Part shown: piece by piece, positions 1 through 7,782 of the stretch
Layout of the letters: the number at the start of each line of letters is the position of its first letter
How positions within the stretch are numbered: position 1 is the stretch's first letter
Assembly (NCBI GenBank): GCA_024230695.1
Contig: JAAERC010000158.1
Span: 1 to 8,578 of the forward strand
DNA length: 8,578 bases
Source: Candidatus Zixiibacteriota bacterium
Lineage (GTDB): Bacteria; Zixibacteria; MSB-5A5; GN15; PGXB01
Direction of reading: 5' to 3'
Notes under the pieces: model-generated
The model's database searches: none
The model's input: only the letters and a program-made list of their open reading frames with translations
What the model was told of the DNA's origin: nothing
Program-made: the position numbers and the translations under genes

Positions 1-3000
1 ATAGGTTTGGAACCTCTTTGCCGGCTTTTCGATCCTTCATCCTCTGATAAACAACCTCTAAATCATCTTTATGAATCAATTTTCCAAAACCCAGTTCATC
101 TCCCAATTCCCCCAGCTTGTACCCCAACAGTTTATTGTACATTGAATTTACAAACGCCACTTTGCCATTTTTCATAATAACAATTGCATCAGGACTAGAA
201 TCAATCAAGTTGCGGTATTTCTCCTCACTCTCAATCAATGCATTATGTTTTTCATCAAGAATATTTTGCGTATTTATTTCCCGTATTTTTTGTGTAACAA
301 TATCTACAGTTTCTTCAAGTAAAGTAATTATTTCAAGAGTCGGCCTTTTTCGATTCATTGGGGTGTCAACGGAAAGCCAGCCTTCATATTTATCAGAGTC
401 GCCCTTAATAGGTACAAAAAGTTCATCTCCGGGACTCCAGGTGGAATATGTCAGATCAGAAAAATCTTCCTGGGAAACAAATCTATCGGTCTGAACGTAC
501 AAAACTCCTGATTCGGCTGGGATAAAATAAGAATTACTGATTCTAAATTGCTTCTGAGTCAATTTTGCCAGCAGAGCATCATTGGGCGGAGGGGCATTCC
601 GTGCCGCTTTAATGGTCTCATCATCAAGGCCAATATAACCAATATTAACAATCTCTTTTTTATTATTATGCAGAGTAAGAACTGCTCGCTCAAAAAGATT
701 TGCCTCTAATATCGCCCGACATCCATACTCAAGACAGGAATCGATATCATTTGCTTTTCTCAAGTTGTCAAGTAGATTGATTCTGGCCTTATGTCTGATT
801 TCGGAAAGTTTTTGAGCAGTTATATCTCTGGCAACACCGATTATATATATAGGCTCACCTTCGGCATCCCGAATAAGGGTATGGCTGTCTCCCAACCAGA
901 TATAATGTTCATCTTTATGTTGAATACGATATTCAATTGTATGAGATATCTCTTTCCCCTGATCGGCCTCTATAAGCCTTTTTCTATAGTTCTCTGTAAT
1001 TTTCAAATCATCCGGGTGAGTTATAGTGTTGATCCCATCAGACTTGACGGCCAAAACTTCATCACGAGTATAACCTGTCAATTTAAACACCGAATTACTC
1101 ATATAGTCATACAGGTTAGTTTTGAGGTTAAGCCGGTATAAAATATCATGAGAATTTTCGAGAGCTTCATGAAAACGCAATTCGCTTTCAATCCGAGCCG
1201 CTTCGGCTTGGCGTTGAAAGGTAATATCTCTAATAATTGTAACAAGACTTGTTATTGTACCATCATCCATTACCGGTATTTTTCTTGTCTCAGTTATAAC
1301 AGTTTTGCCACCAATTCGATTTTTCTCCTCTGTAACAAAAGTTTCTCCGGTTTGTAACACCTGCTGATATTCCTGTTTTATGGTCTTAGGCAAAAACGGA
1401 AATAAATCAAATATTGATTTTCCAATAACGTCTGTTTGCATTCCAAATTTATCGCACCAACTCAAAAAGGTATTGTTCATCAGAACAATCTCCATATTCA
1501 AATTGATGACATGTATTGCTTCATCAATTGAATCCAGAGTTTTCCGATTCAGTAGTTCAGACTGACGAAGCTTATGTTCTACCAGCTTATGTTTGGTTAT
1601 ATCACGGGCGCATCCAATAATATAAAGCGGTTCACCATTATCATCCCTGACCAAAGCATGACTGTCGCCTGACCAAATATAATTTCCATTTTTTGCTTTA
1701 ATCCGACTCTCTGTATAACGAGTTGATTGATCTCCCTTATCGATCTCAAATAATTTATACCTGTAGTTTGCCTGGAATTCTTTATCATCAGGATGAACCA
1801 AATCATTGACTCCATCGGCACCCATTTTTATTATCTCCTCAGGTGTATAACCAATGAAATCATAAACGATATCGCTTATATAATCATATGTATTTGTTTT
1901 CAAATCTAAACGATACAATACCGTTTGAGAATATTTTAGTGATTCCTTAAAACGGGCCTCGCTCTCTTTCTGAGCTTTTTCTATTTCTTTCTTGTCGGTG
2001 ATATCAAGCCCCACTGTGATGGCAGTGAATTCGTCTGAATCAGGATGAAAAAGGGTTGAGTTTGACCATAATATTGTTCTCAGCTCACCGGTCTTTGTTT
2101 TTATCTGTGCTTCCAATTGGTCACTAGGATTTTTTCTCACCCACTCTTCAAAATTATCAATTTTATGATGATAATGATCTTTTGGAAGAAAAATCTCCGG
2201 CCAGCTTTTTCCAATGACTTCATCACGAGAATATCCAGTTAGTCTCTCAATTTCCCTGTTAAACACAGTTATTCTGGCATATTTATCCATACATACTATC
2301 AGACTATTTGCGGTTTCAAGCAACGACTCCACAAAATCGCGCTCATTTTGGAGATCTTGCTGGGTATTAATCAAACTTGTTATATCTCTCGCAACGCCAA
2401 GAACCGCCGAAATTTCCCCCAAACTGTCTTTGATTGGCTGGAGATTAGTGCTGTATCTATATTTTTTTCCGCCAATAATTGTCGCAGTTTGTGAAGAACG
2501 TCCGATTCCATTCTCAAATACCTTTCCAATTGAAATCATTTGAGAATCTGCAATATGTTTGGGGAAAACTTCCCACATCGTTTTGCCAATAAAATTCTCC
2601 GGGTTACCTTCAAGCCTCTTGGCGGCAACATTATTCATATAAAGAAAAATGCCATTGCTATCTACTGAAAATATTGCCTCTGAAGCACCTTCAACCAGAC
2701 TACGGTATTTTTCTTCACTTTCAATCAGCGCCTTTTTCGCTTGTTTGTTCTCAGTAATATCTCTGAAAACACCCTCGATACCGGCTATTTTACCATTATC
2801 ATCATACCAATAGGTTGAATTACAGCTAATAACAATTTCGCCGCCATCCATGCGCCGCAAAAGAGTCTCATAATTAGAAACCTGCCCATTCTCTTGGAGT
2901 TTGGTTAATAGTTCGTTGCGATGCTCCGGGTTGACATAAAAATCCTTTACATTTACTTTTTTAATAATTTCCGGCGAATTGACCCTTAGTATTTTCAAAG

Positions 3001-3214
3001 CTGATGGAGAACACCAAATCATATTGCCGTCCAGATCAGTGCGGTATACACCATCTTGAATATTATTTAGAATTGAATTTGATCTATCGTGACTATTTTG
3101 TTTCAGGATATAATATTTGCGACCTATAAGAAATGATATTGCCAAAATCGATATTAGCAATAAGAGTAAAGTCATTTCCAAATAACTAAAGGATACTGGT
3201 AATACAATCTGCAT
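1..3214 (-). CDS. Membrane-anchored multi-PAS/GAF sensor protein, 3' end cut by window edge
   Basis: A single reading frame stays open from the ATG at 3214 to base 1 (1071 codons, no stop); an in-frame TAA lies 42 bases upstream of the ATG. Residues 11-31 form one hydrophobic membrane segment with almost nothing before it, so there is no periplasmic sensor domain and the rest is probably cytoplasmic. Domains in order: PAS1 about 46-155, PAS2 168-279, PAS3 288-406, PAS4 420-540, PAS5 550-666, PAS6 678-799, GAF about 803-975 (with W-x-PGDELFVPI), PAS7 985 onward. Linkers carry the usual 'ESEEKYR' and 'RDIT' signatures that join PAS units. No HisKA, HATPase, GGDEF, EAL or receiver domain is visible; these normally follow, so the output module is probably beyond the edge. 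A histidine kinase or diguanylate cyclase is the likeliest reading, but this is inference. The start lacks a clear Shine-Dalgarno; Met14 is an alternative. Confidence 0.9.
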   Translation of the reverse strand, partial: MQIVLPVSFSYLEMTLLLLLISILAISFLIGRKYYILKQNSHDRSNSILNNIQDGVYRTDLDGNMIWCSPSALKILRVNSPEIIKKVNVKDFYVNPEHRNELLTKLQENGQVSNYETLLRRMDGGEIVISCNSTYWYDDNGKIAGIEGVFRDITENKQAKKALIESEEKYRSLVEGASEAIFSVDSNGIFLYMNNVAAKRLEGNPENFIGKTMWEVFPKHIADSQMISIGKVFENGIGRSSQTATIIGGKKYRYSTNLQPIKDSLGEISAVLGVARDITSLINTQQDLQNERDFVESLLETANSLIVCMDKYARITVFNREIERLTGYSRDEVIGKSWPEIFLPKDHYHHKIDNFEEWVRKNPSDQLEAQIKTKTGELRTILWSNSTLFHPDSDEFTAITVGLDITDKKEIEKAQKESEARFKESLKYSQTVLYRLDLKTNTYDYISDIVYDFIGYTPEEIIKMGADGVNDLVHPDDKEFQANYRYKLFEIDKGDQSTRYTESRIKAKNGNYIWSGDSHALVRDDNGEPLYIIGCARDITKHKLVEHKLRQSELLNRKTLDSIDEAIHVINLNMEIVLMNNTFLSWCDKFGMQTDVIGKSIFDLFPFLPKTIKQEYQQVLQTGETFVTEEKNRIGGKTVITETRKIPVMDDGTITSLVTIIRDITFQRQAEAARIESELRFHEALENSHDILYRLNLKTNLYDYMSNSVFKLTGYTRDEVLAVKSDGINTITHPDDLKITENYRKRLIEADQGKEISHTIEYRIQHKDEHYIWLGDSHTLIRDAEGEPIYIIGVARDITAQKLSEIRHKARINLLDNLRKANDIDSCLEYGCRAILEANLFERAVLTLHNNKKEIVNIGYIGLDDETIKAARNAPPPNDALLAKLTQKQFRISNSYFIPAESGVLYVQTDRFVSQEDFSDLTYSTWSPGDELFVPIKGDSDKYEGWLSVDTPMNRKRPTLEIITLLEETVDIVTQKIREINTQNILDEKHNALIESEEKYRNLIDSSPDAIVIMKNGKVAFVNSMYNKLLGYKLGELGDELGFGKLIHKDDLEVVYQRMKDRKAGKEVPNL
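818..1144 (-). repeat. PAS6 unit, downstream copy of the internal protein duplication
   Basis: Residues 691-799, the partner of the PAS4 unit, lie exactly 259 residues (777 bases) further along. PAS5, which sits between the two, is of a different subtype and does not share the HPDD/YIW blocks, so the two related units are not adjacent. Confidence 0.85.
1595..1921 (-). repeat. PAS4 unit, upstream copy of an internal protein duplication
   Basis: Residues 432-540 of the multi-PAS protein align without a gap to residues 691-799. I count 57 identities in 109 positions (about 52 percent). Shared blocks include LYR-L-LKTN, GYT, HPDD, NYR, YIW-GDSH and YIIG-ARDIT. Synonymous positions differ widely, so the duplication is not recent. 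The HPDD and YIW motifs place both copies in the PAS_3 type of fold. Confidence 0.85.
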
Positions 3215-3377
3215 TGAATGAATTTCTGCAATAATCAAAATATCTAACTTAAATTATAAATTTTTGTAATGAACCAGGGACGGTACAACCAATAACTACT
3301 TTACCTTGAACATCAGGTATAGCTCACCCCGAATCAATTAAATTAATATCGCTTATGTATTTAAATATAATATATAT

Positions 3378-3462
3378 CCCCAAAAAGTCCAGAATTAACT
3401 TCGGATGCCATGGGGTATTCAATTAAAATACCCCCGACAGGACGATGTTAGAACTTTTGGGG
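3378..3462. repeat. 85-bp imperfect inverted repeat with nested hairpin
   Basis: The outer ends CCCCAAAAAGT (3378-3388) and ACTTTTGGGG (3453-3462) are complementary. The centre is a perfect 8-bp hairpin, GGGGTATT (3412-3419) and AATACCCC (3427-3434), with a 7-base loop. Between them the arms keep further matches (TAAC, TCG, CC, TG in the same order) interrupted by small indels, so the two roughly 40-base arms look like inverted copies of one sequence. Possible roles are a palindromic REP/MITE-like repeat or a structured terminator for the TPR gene transcript. The structure is seen; the function is unknown. Confidence 0.65.
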
Positions 3463-3463
3463 C
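3429..3463 (-). pseudogene. Possible tRNA-Arg remnant (about 35 of 74 bases)
   Basis: Read on the minus strand, this stretch ends with 14 bases (GTCCTGTCGGGGGT) identical to the 3' T-stem and acceptor strand of the tRNA-Arg at 7783-7856. It begins with GCCCC, preceded by the same TCAAT flank, identical to the 5' acceptor strand. Between the ends, TTCTAA (tRNA anticodon loop) and TCG (T loop) appear in the right order, while the D arm and both anticodon stem halves are missing. The order of matches fits a tRNA copy decayed by deletions. It also forms the right arm of the inverted repeat, so convergence from a palindromic element cannot be excluded. It cannot fold as a tRNA. Confidence 0.45.
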
Positions 3464-3545
3464 ATTGATTGATTATCTGAAAAGAGTTTCCTGATTATCG
3501 GCAATCTCCATTTATCGTCAGCTGTAAATTTCTGCAGTAACATAA

Positions 3546-5849
3546 TCAAACCTGACCTGAGATTTTATTTAACCGTTTTTTCGCATCATCAAGTAATTCA
3601 ATATCTGTATCTGCATTTTCTAAAATTTTGAGAAAGATATTATAATGTTTGACTGCCATTTCATATTGTCCAAAATTTTCATAAGCCAAACCCAGATAAT
3701 AATGAATCTCATTATTCCAACTCCCGATATATAGCCGCCAATTGGTATCATAAATTTTTAGTAACTTTTCAAATTCTCTAATAGCATCTTCATATTTTCC
3801 AGACATCGTCAACGATTTTGCATACATAAAACCGAATGGAAACATAGAATTAAGATCATACAACTTCTTAAAATAGACGGCCGATGAATCATAGTTTTCT
3901 TTTACAAATTCCATGGCTCCACTTCCGTAATAATAAGTGCACATCGGTATATTATTTTTTTCAATATCATCTTTCAGATGTGCCAAAACTTCCTCTGCCT
4001 TGGACATTTGACCGTTTTCTGCCAGAAATTGGATATAGAAATATCGCTCATTCACGACATCTTCCGGGGCATTAAATTTATTGATACTCATAAACTTTTC
4101 GATTTCCTCAATGGCTTTATCTATTCTGCCCATAGCATGATAAGTATGGGCAGCCATTCGATGAATATCAACTGGGTAATTTTTATCCTTGTAATTATTG
4201 GAATTATAAGGTTCCATAATTTTATTGAATGCGTTAATAGTCTGCTGAAATTTGCCTTGAAACTGAAAAATAATTGCCTTGAAAAACCGGGCACGAAATT
4301 GATAAACTTTATCACCAGTTTCGAACACCTTATTATAAATTTCTGTGGCTCGCTCGTAGTCGCGCTTGAAAAGGTACATATGTCCCAGTTTCAAAAATGA
4401 CTCATAGAAATCAGGTTTTAGGCTTAATGATTTTTCATACATTTTAATCGCATTTTCGAGCATTCCGATCGAGGCGTAAAGATCTCCTTTGGTATCATAT
4501 GGGTTTGCCTCATCCGGCGCAATGTCAATGTATTTATCAATTGCCCATAATGCATTTTCAATATCACTCTTTTTAATATAAATATAGACCATCTGGTTAT
4601 AGGCAATTTTATAGAGGGGATCAATGGCAACCGCTCTTTTAAATGATTGTATTGCATCATCAAAATTTCCCATTCCATCATCTATTGAACCCATTAAGTA
4701 ATGAGCCTTTTTTTCATCCGGATATTGCTCAACAACTTCCTTGAGCAGATTTTGCATACCTATGTTTTCTCCAGAAAGCATGGCATCTGATATAAGAATA
4801 TAAAGGCTGTCTATCCGACTGGTTTTATCAATAAATTTTAAGGCTTGCTTAATATGATCTTTACTTTCTAATTCGGCGAGATAATAATATGCCATTGCAA
4901 AAGTTGAGTCATATTGTAAGGCACCTCGAAAACTATTTATAGCTTCAGCATTATAAATCTTATTATAATTTTCTATTCCTTCAAGATAGCATCGATAAGC
5001 ATCCTGAGATTGAGTTGTGATATCAGATAGTTTTCTATTCGATTCGTTTTGGATATCAAGCGGTAGATCAAGCGCACCTTGTATTATTAATGATAATTTA
5101 TCGGCAAGATCAAAAACAGATTCCCCAACCTGACCATCAACTCGCTGTCCTGAAAGAATATTTCCGGTTTTTGTATCGATCACCTGTGATGTGATTGTCA
5201 ATGATGAGTCATTTTCGATAATACTGCCCTGAAGCATCCATTTAGCTCTGGCTTTATTTGCAACCTGGGAGGCAATATCCCTATCTATTGATTTTACGTT
5301 CTCTTGCCCTAAAAGCTTGAGGATATCATGTAATCTTTGGCCGGATACTATCTGAATATGCCTTGATTCTGATAAATCAGTAATCAGCAGATTTGATACA
5401 ATTTGTCCTAACTTATCAGGATCTTTTTGGTCTCCAATATTTTCAAAATACAGAACGGCCAGCCTGTTTTCTAATGCTTCTGCCTCTTTGGTTGAATGAA
5501 ATTCTATATCCCAGGGTTTAAGTATAAGCATTAACAGAATTATCGCCGCGGTCGCCATTGCCGGGATAAACTTAAACCATCGTTTATGCCCGACTTGTAA
5601 TTTGTCTGAATTAGCCGGAGATTCATCCCGGTTATTCAATTTTACTTTAATTGCATTATCAACAGCATTGATCACTTCCGGATCCGCGCTGATTATCTTT
5701 ATTTCCTGCTGAAATGATTCGGCCTTATCAAAACAGTAATTGCATTCCAATAAATGCAGTTCGAATATTTCTCTATCATCATCTGATAACATATCCAATT
5801 CATAGGCAAGAAGTAAATCACCTCGTTTTTTATCTATACATTTGCTCAT
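3546..5849 (-). CDS. Transmembrane anti-sigma factor with zinc finger, FlgO/TolB-like and TPR domains
   Basis: This 767-residue protein is encoded directly after the ECF sigma gene, its ATG overlapping that gene's stop by one base (TAATG). Residues 5-45 form a zf-HC2 type anti-sigma module with H32-x3-C36-x2-C39, the zinc ligands expected of zinc-binding anti-sigma factors. Residues 93-110 are a single membrane helix. Residues 128-262 start 'LAVLYFENIGD' and include 'AKWMLQGSI' and 'QVIDTKTGNIL', the pattern of FlgO/TolB-N-like domains often found before TPRs. Residues about 283-767 are mostly TPR repeats (clear units near 383-412, 451-480, 484-513, 713-742). By analogy with ZAS family proteins, the N-terminus would bind the sigma factor in the cytoplasm while the FlgO-TPR part lies across the membrane. 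Sigma inhibition is inferred from family and gene order. Typical zf-HC2 anti-sigma factors are far shorter, so this is a fusion. Confidence 0.88.
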   Translation of the reverse strand: MSKCIDKKRGDLLLAYELDMLSDDDREIFELHLLECNYCFDKAESFQQEIKIISADPEVINAVDNAIKVKLNNRDESPANSDKLQVGHKRWFKFIPAMATAAIILLMLILKPWDIEFHSTKEAEALENRLAVLYFENIGDQKDPDKLGQIVSNLLITDLSESRHIQIVSGQRLHDILKLLGQENVKSIDRDIASQVANKARAKWMLQGSIIENDSSLTITSQVIDTKTGNILSGQRVDGQVGESVFDLADKLSLIIQGALDLPLDIQNESNRKLSDITTQSQDAYRCYLEGIENYNKIYNAEAINSFRGALQYDSTFAMAYYYLAELESKDHIKQALKFIDKTSRIDSLYILISDAMLSGENIGMQNLLKEVVEQYPDEKKAHYLMGSIDDGMGNFDDAIQSFKRAVAIDPLYKIAYNQMVYIYIKKSDIENALWAIDKYIDIAPDEANPYDTKGDLYASIGMLENAIKMYEKSLSLKPDFYESFLKLGHMYLFKRDYERATEIYNKVFETGDKVYQFRARFFKAIIFQFQGKFQQTINAFNKIMEPYNSNNYKDKNYPVDIHRMAAHTYHAMGRIDKAIEEIEKFMSINKFNAPEDVVNERYFYIQFLAENGQMSKAEEVLAHLKDDIEKNNIPMCTYYYGSGAMEFVKENYDSSAVYFKKLYDLNSMFPFGFMYAKSLTMSGKYEDAIREFEKLLKIYDTNWRLYIGSWNNEIHYYLGLAYENFGQYEMAVKHYNIFLKILENADTDIELLDDAKKRLNKISGQV

Positions 5850-6391
5850 TATTTTTTACCTCCGCCCTTTATACATCTCTCAAGCTGTGATCGTGTACGA
5901 GATAATATAGTATAATAATTCGTAATGCTGATATTCAGCCGTTCACAAATTTCATTGGTAGTGAATCCCTGATGATATAAATTTATTATTCTGGCACCAC
6001 GAAGATTATTATCAACCAGTTTCTGCATACAACCAACTATTCTGCGTCTTAATTCATGATCAATAGTCTTATTATCACTTATATTTGCAAAAACCTGTTC
6101 GGTTGTATTATTTTCCTTTGCCGAACGTCTGCCTTTTTTCTGTATAAACGCCAAAAATCTATATTCAAGCACTTTATAGGCCCAGGCTGAAAAACTAGTC
6201 TTTATCTCAATTTTATCAAACTCATTGAGAATAGTCATTAAAGCATCCTGAACAATATCTTCCACATCCTCATCATTACTAACTCTGTGGCGCATAAATA
6301 GCCGAAATCTTGCAGACAAAGTTTCATAAAGACGATTAATATCATCCTGATTGCCAGACAAAGCAGATTTATAAAATTCGTTGATTTTCAT
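5849..6391 (-). CDS. ECF-type RNA polymerase sigma factor
   Basis: The 180-residue length is normal for the ECF family. Sigma region 2 spans about residues 15-87: the acidic core-binding helix 'DVEDIVQDALMTIL' at 42-55 and the promoter-melting/-10 helix around 'FSAWAYKVLEYRFLAFIQKK' at 67-86. Sigma region 4 spans about 112-175, with a helix-turn-helix around 'GFTTNEICERLNIS' (142-155) and a basic recognition helix to about 170. No region 1 or 3 is present, as expected for ECF factors. The ATG at 6391 has only a weak ribosome-binding site. The downstream partner carries a zinc-finger anti-sigma domain and overlaps by one base, so this is a sigma/anti-sigma operon. The promoters it recognises are unknown; its own promoter and the divergent secreted-protein gene are natural candidates. 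Confidence 0.92.
   Translation of the reverse strand: MKINEFYKSALSGNQDDINRLYETLSARFRLFMRHRVSNDEDVEDIVQDALMTILNEFDKIEIKTSFSAWAYKVLEYRFLAFIQKKGRRSAKENNTTEQVFANISDNKTIDHELRRRIVGCMQKLVDNNLRGARIINLYHQGFTTNEICERLNISITNYYTILSRTRSQLERCIKGGGKK
5859..5863 (-). promoter_or_regulatory. Shine-Dalgarno for the anti-sigma/TPR gene, inside the sigma gene
   Basis: GGAGG lies 9 bases before the ATG at 5849 and is part of the glycine codons at the very end of the sigma factor gene. With the TAATG overlap, this points to translational coupling, which would keep sigma and anti-sigma in proportion. Confidence 0.75.
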
Positions 6392-6423
6392 ATTACTTAT
6401 GATTCATACCTAATTTCACAATA

Positions 6424-6451
6424 AATATATAGATTTTGTTTAGTATCGCAA
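6424..6451 (-). promoter_or_regulatory. Candidate promoter of the sigma/anti-sigma operon
   Basis: On the minus strand, TTGCGA (6446-6451) and TATATT (6424-6429) are separated by 16 bases, a fair match to the general sigma-70 consensus, giving a leader of about 25 bases before the ATG at 6391. The region is AT-rich, so chance matches are likely. No second, ECF-type promoter could be assigned by eye. Confidence 0.35.
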
Positions 6452-6484
6452 ATGAAATTAAAAAAAGAAAATAAAGCGCAAGAT

Positions 6485-6506
6485 TTGAGTAGCAAAGCTA
6501 CCTCAA
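6485..6506. promoter_or_regulatory. 22-bp inverted repeat in the divergent promoter region, possible operator
   Basis: TTGAGTAGC (6485-6493) and GCTACCTCAA (6497-6506) are complementary across a three-base AAA loop, with one unpaired base in the right arm. It lies between the divergent sigma operon and the secreted-protein gene, about 45 bases before the latter's ATG. There is no T-tract, and it sits upstream of both genes, so a protein-binding site is more likely than a terminator. TTGAGT inside the left arm could also serve as a weak -35 box for the plus-strand gene. Confidence 0.45.
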
Positions 6507-6520
6507 TAATGTAAGCGAAT

Positions 6521-6526
6521 TATAAT
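6521..6526 (+). promoter_or_regulatory. Possible -10 box of the secreted dockerin protein gene
   Basis: A perfect TATAAT lies 22 bases before the ATG. No convincing -35 box is found 16-18 bases upstream (the sequence there is CTACCT). Either an activator or alternative sigma factor is needed, or the match is chance in AT-rich DNA. Confidence 0.25.
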
Positions 6527-6537
6527 GCAATTATACT

Positions 6538-6544
6538 AAGGAGG
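6538..6544 (+). promoter_or_regulatory. Strong Shine-Dalgarno for the secreted dockerin protein
   Basis: AAGGAGG, a full match to the anti-Shine-Dalgarno, ends 4 bases before the ATG at 6549 and fixes that start. It is the strongest ribosome-binding site in the window and suggests high expression. Confidence 0.85.
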
Positions 6545-6548
6545 TTGT

Positions 6549-7745
6549 ATGTCTAAGGTGCTTTTAATCCTGTTTTTTCTTTTTATATCCCTGCCGTCAA
6601 TTCTTCTGGCGCAAATCTGGACCCATTTACTTCGCCCGGAAAGCGGCGTTTACGATTCTGCCAGAAATCGATATTTTTTCTCAGATGTAAGCACTTCCTG
6701 TCTTGTTGAAATTAATAATAATCTTGATACCACGGTATATTATCAATCACCGCCAAAAATGTTGGGGACGGTAATAGTTGATGATACACTTTATGTTACA
6801 AATATGACAAAAATATTGGCATTTAATCTGGTAACCGATGAATTACACAGATCATATCAGATTCCCGGTTCTGTAGAATTGAATGACATCACTTCTGATC
6901 AAGCCGGATACTTATATTTTACCGATGTCGCTACTGGATTAATTCATAAACTGAATATGGAAGATGGAACTTTTTCTACTATTGCTTCCGGTTTATTCAG
7001 GCCAAATGGTATTTTGTATGATTCAGCAAACAATTACCTTATGTATGTCCGTTTTGATGTTAACTCACCTATTAGATCTCTCAGTCTTGACGGATCATCC
7101 GGTTCACAATTGGCAGCAACACCTTTTTCCAATTTGGATGGTATAACAATGGATAATGACCGTAATGTCTATATCTCTTCATTTGGATATCTTGGACAGG
7201 GTTCAAATGCAGTTTATAGATATAACAGAGATTTTTCCGAACCTCCAATACTTATCGCCAGCGGCCTAAATGGGCCGGCGGATATTTATTTTGATAAGGT
7301 TAATAATATTCTGGTTATCCCCAATTTCTGGGCCAGTGAAGTCATTTTTATGGACATGGACGCCGATGATGATAATATTTTAGATGTTGATGATAATTGT
7401 CCCGATATTCACAATTCTGATCAAATTAATTCTGACGATGACGAATTAGGCGATGGCTGCGATAACTGCCCTTATCATGATAATCCCTGGCAACCGGATA
7501 ATGATGGGGATGGAATTGGTAATATATGTGATTTTATTTGCTCTGATTTTGACGGTGACGAAATAATTAATATTCTTGATGTCGTCTATCTTGTTAATGC
7601 AATTTACAAAGATGATATACAGCCATACCCGCCCGATAGAATGGATGTAAATCATGATTTAATACTCAATATTCTCGATATTGTTTACTTAATAAATTAT
7701 ATTTATAAGGAGGGTCCTGAACCTACTTGCCCCTATGGAAAATAA
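6549..7745 (+). CDS. Secreted SMP-30-like beta-propeller with thrombospondin type 3 repeats and dockerin
   Basis: The protein has 398 residues. Residues 1-21 are a signal peptide (K3, hydrophobic core, cleavage likely after A21). Residues about 25-268 form a beta-propeller of the SMP-30/gluconolactonase/NHL kind. E31, N153 (in RPNGI) and D197 (in LDGIT) stand where SMP-30 enzymes place their metal ligands, so a metal site may survive; lactonase activity is inference. Residues 269-328 are calcium-binding thrombospondin type 3 repeats rich in D and with paired cysteines ([26 protein letters not shown]). Residues 332-388 are a type I dockerin with two loops (D333, D335, D337, N341, D344 and D366, N368, D370, N374, D377); both lack the usual glycine at loop position 6. 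In this kind of bacterium dockerins occur outside cellulosomes and may attach proteins to the surface. The gene ends in tandem TAA codons. It diverges from the sigma operon and converges with the tRNA gene; no plus-strand terminator is clear. Confidence 0.88.
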   Translation: MSKVLLILFFLFISLPSILLAQIWTHLLRPESGVYDSARNRYFFSDVSTSCLVEINNNLDTTVYYQSPPKMLGTVIVDDTLYVTNMTKILAFNLVTDELHRSYQIPGSVELNDITSDQAGYLYFTDVATGLIHKLNMEDGTFSTIASGLFRPNGILYDSANNYLMYVRFDVNSPIRSLSLDGSSGSQLAATPFSNLDGITMDNDRNVYISSFGYLGQGSNAVYRYNRDFSEPPILIASGLNGPADIYFDKVNNILVIPNFWASEVIFMDMDADDDNILDVDDNCPDIHNSDQINSDDDELGDGCDNCPYHDNPWQPDNDGDGIGNICDFICSDFDGDEIINILDVVYLVNAIYKDDIQPYPPDRMDVNHDLILNILDIVYLINYIYKEGPEPTCPYGK

Positions 7746-7782
7746 TAAAACCTAATAAAACCATTGATTTTAATTAAATATA

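Larger units (their letters stand above)
3215..3545. other. Intergenic region between the TPR gene and the multi-PAS gene
   Basis: This stretch of 331 bases has no coding frame I can support. It holds the inverted-repeat/tRNA-like element at 3378-3462. The promoter of the multi-PAS gene should lie in its left part. A minus-strand TATAAT occurs about 50 bases before the ATG, but nothing resembling a -35 box sits 16-18 bases upstream of it, so I do not call a promoter. I see no classical hairpin plus T-tract just after the TPR gene stop codon. Confidence 0.6.

Noticed and set aside
117..494. Plus-strand open frame of 125 codons
   Set aside because: It lies wholly antisense to the continuous multi-PAS/GAF reading frame, and its translation shows no domain. 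The same holds for the plus-strand frames at 791-1141, 1148-1357, 1380-1565 and 2214-2543.
1597..1821. Minus-strand frame of 74 codons inside the multi-PAS gene
   Set aside because: It is a shifted frame of the PAS4 coding sequence with no recognisable features; the PAS frame runs through without interruption.
3978..4400. Plus-strand open frame of 140 codons
   Set aside because: It is antisense to well-formed TPR repeats of the anti-sigma/TPR protein and has no domain; the TPR frame is the coding one.
6456..6475. A-rich tract in the divergent region as a possible curved-DNA or UP element
   Set aside because: The whole intergenic region is AT-rich, and the tract is not phased or placed just upstream of a convincing -35 box.
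7746..7782. Terminator for the dockerin gene between its stop and the tRNA
   Set aside because: Only short AT repeats are present, with no GC stem followed by a T-tract. Folding of the antisense tRNA sequence could stop transcription, but that is speculation.
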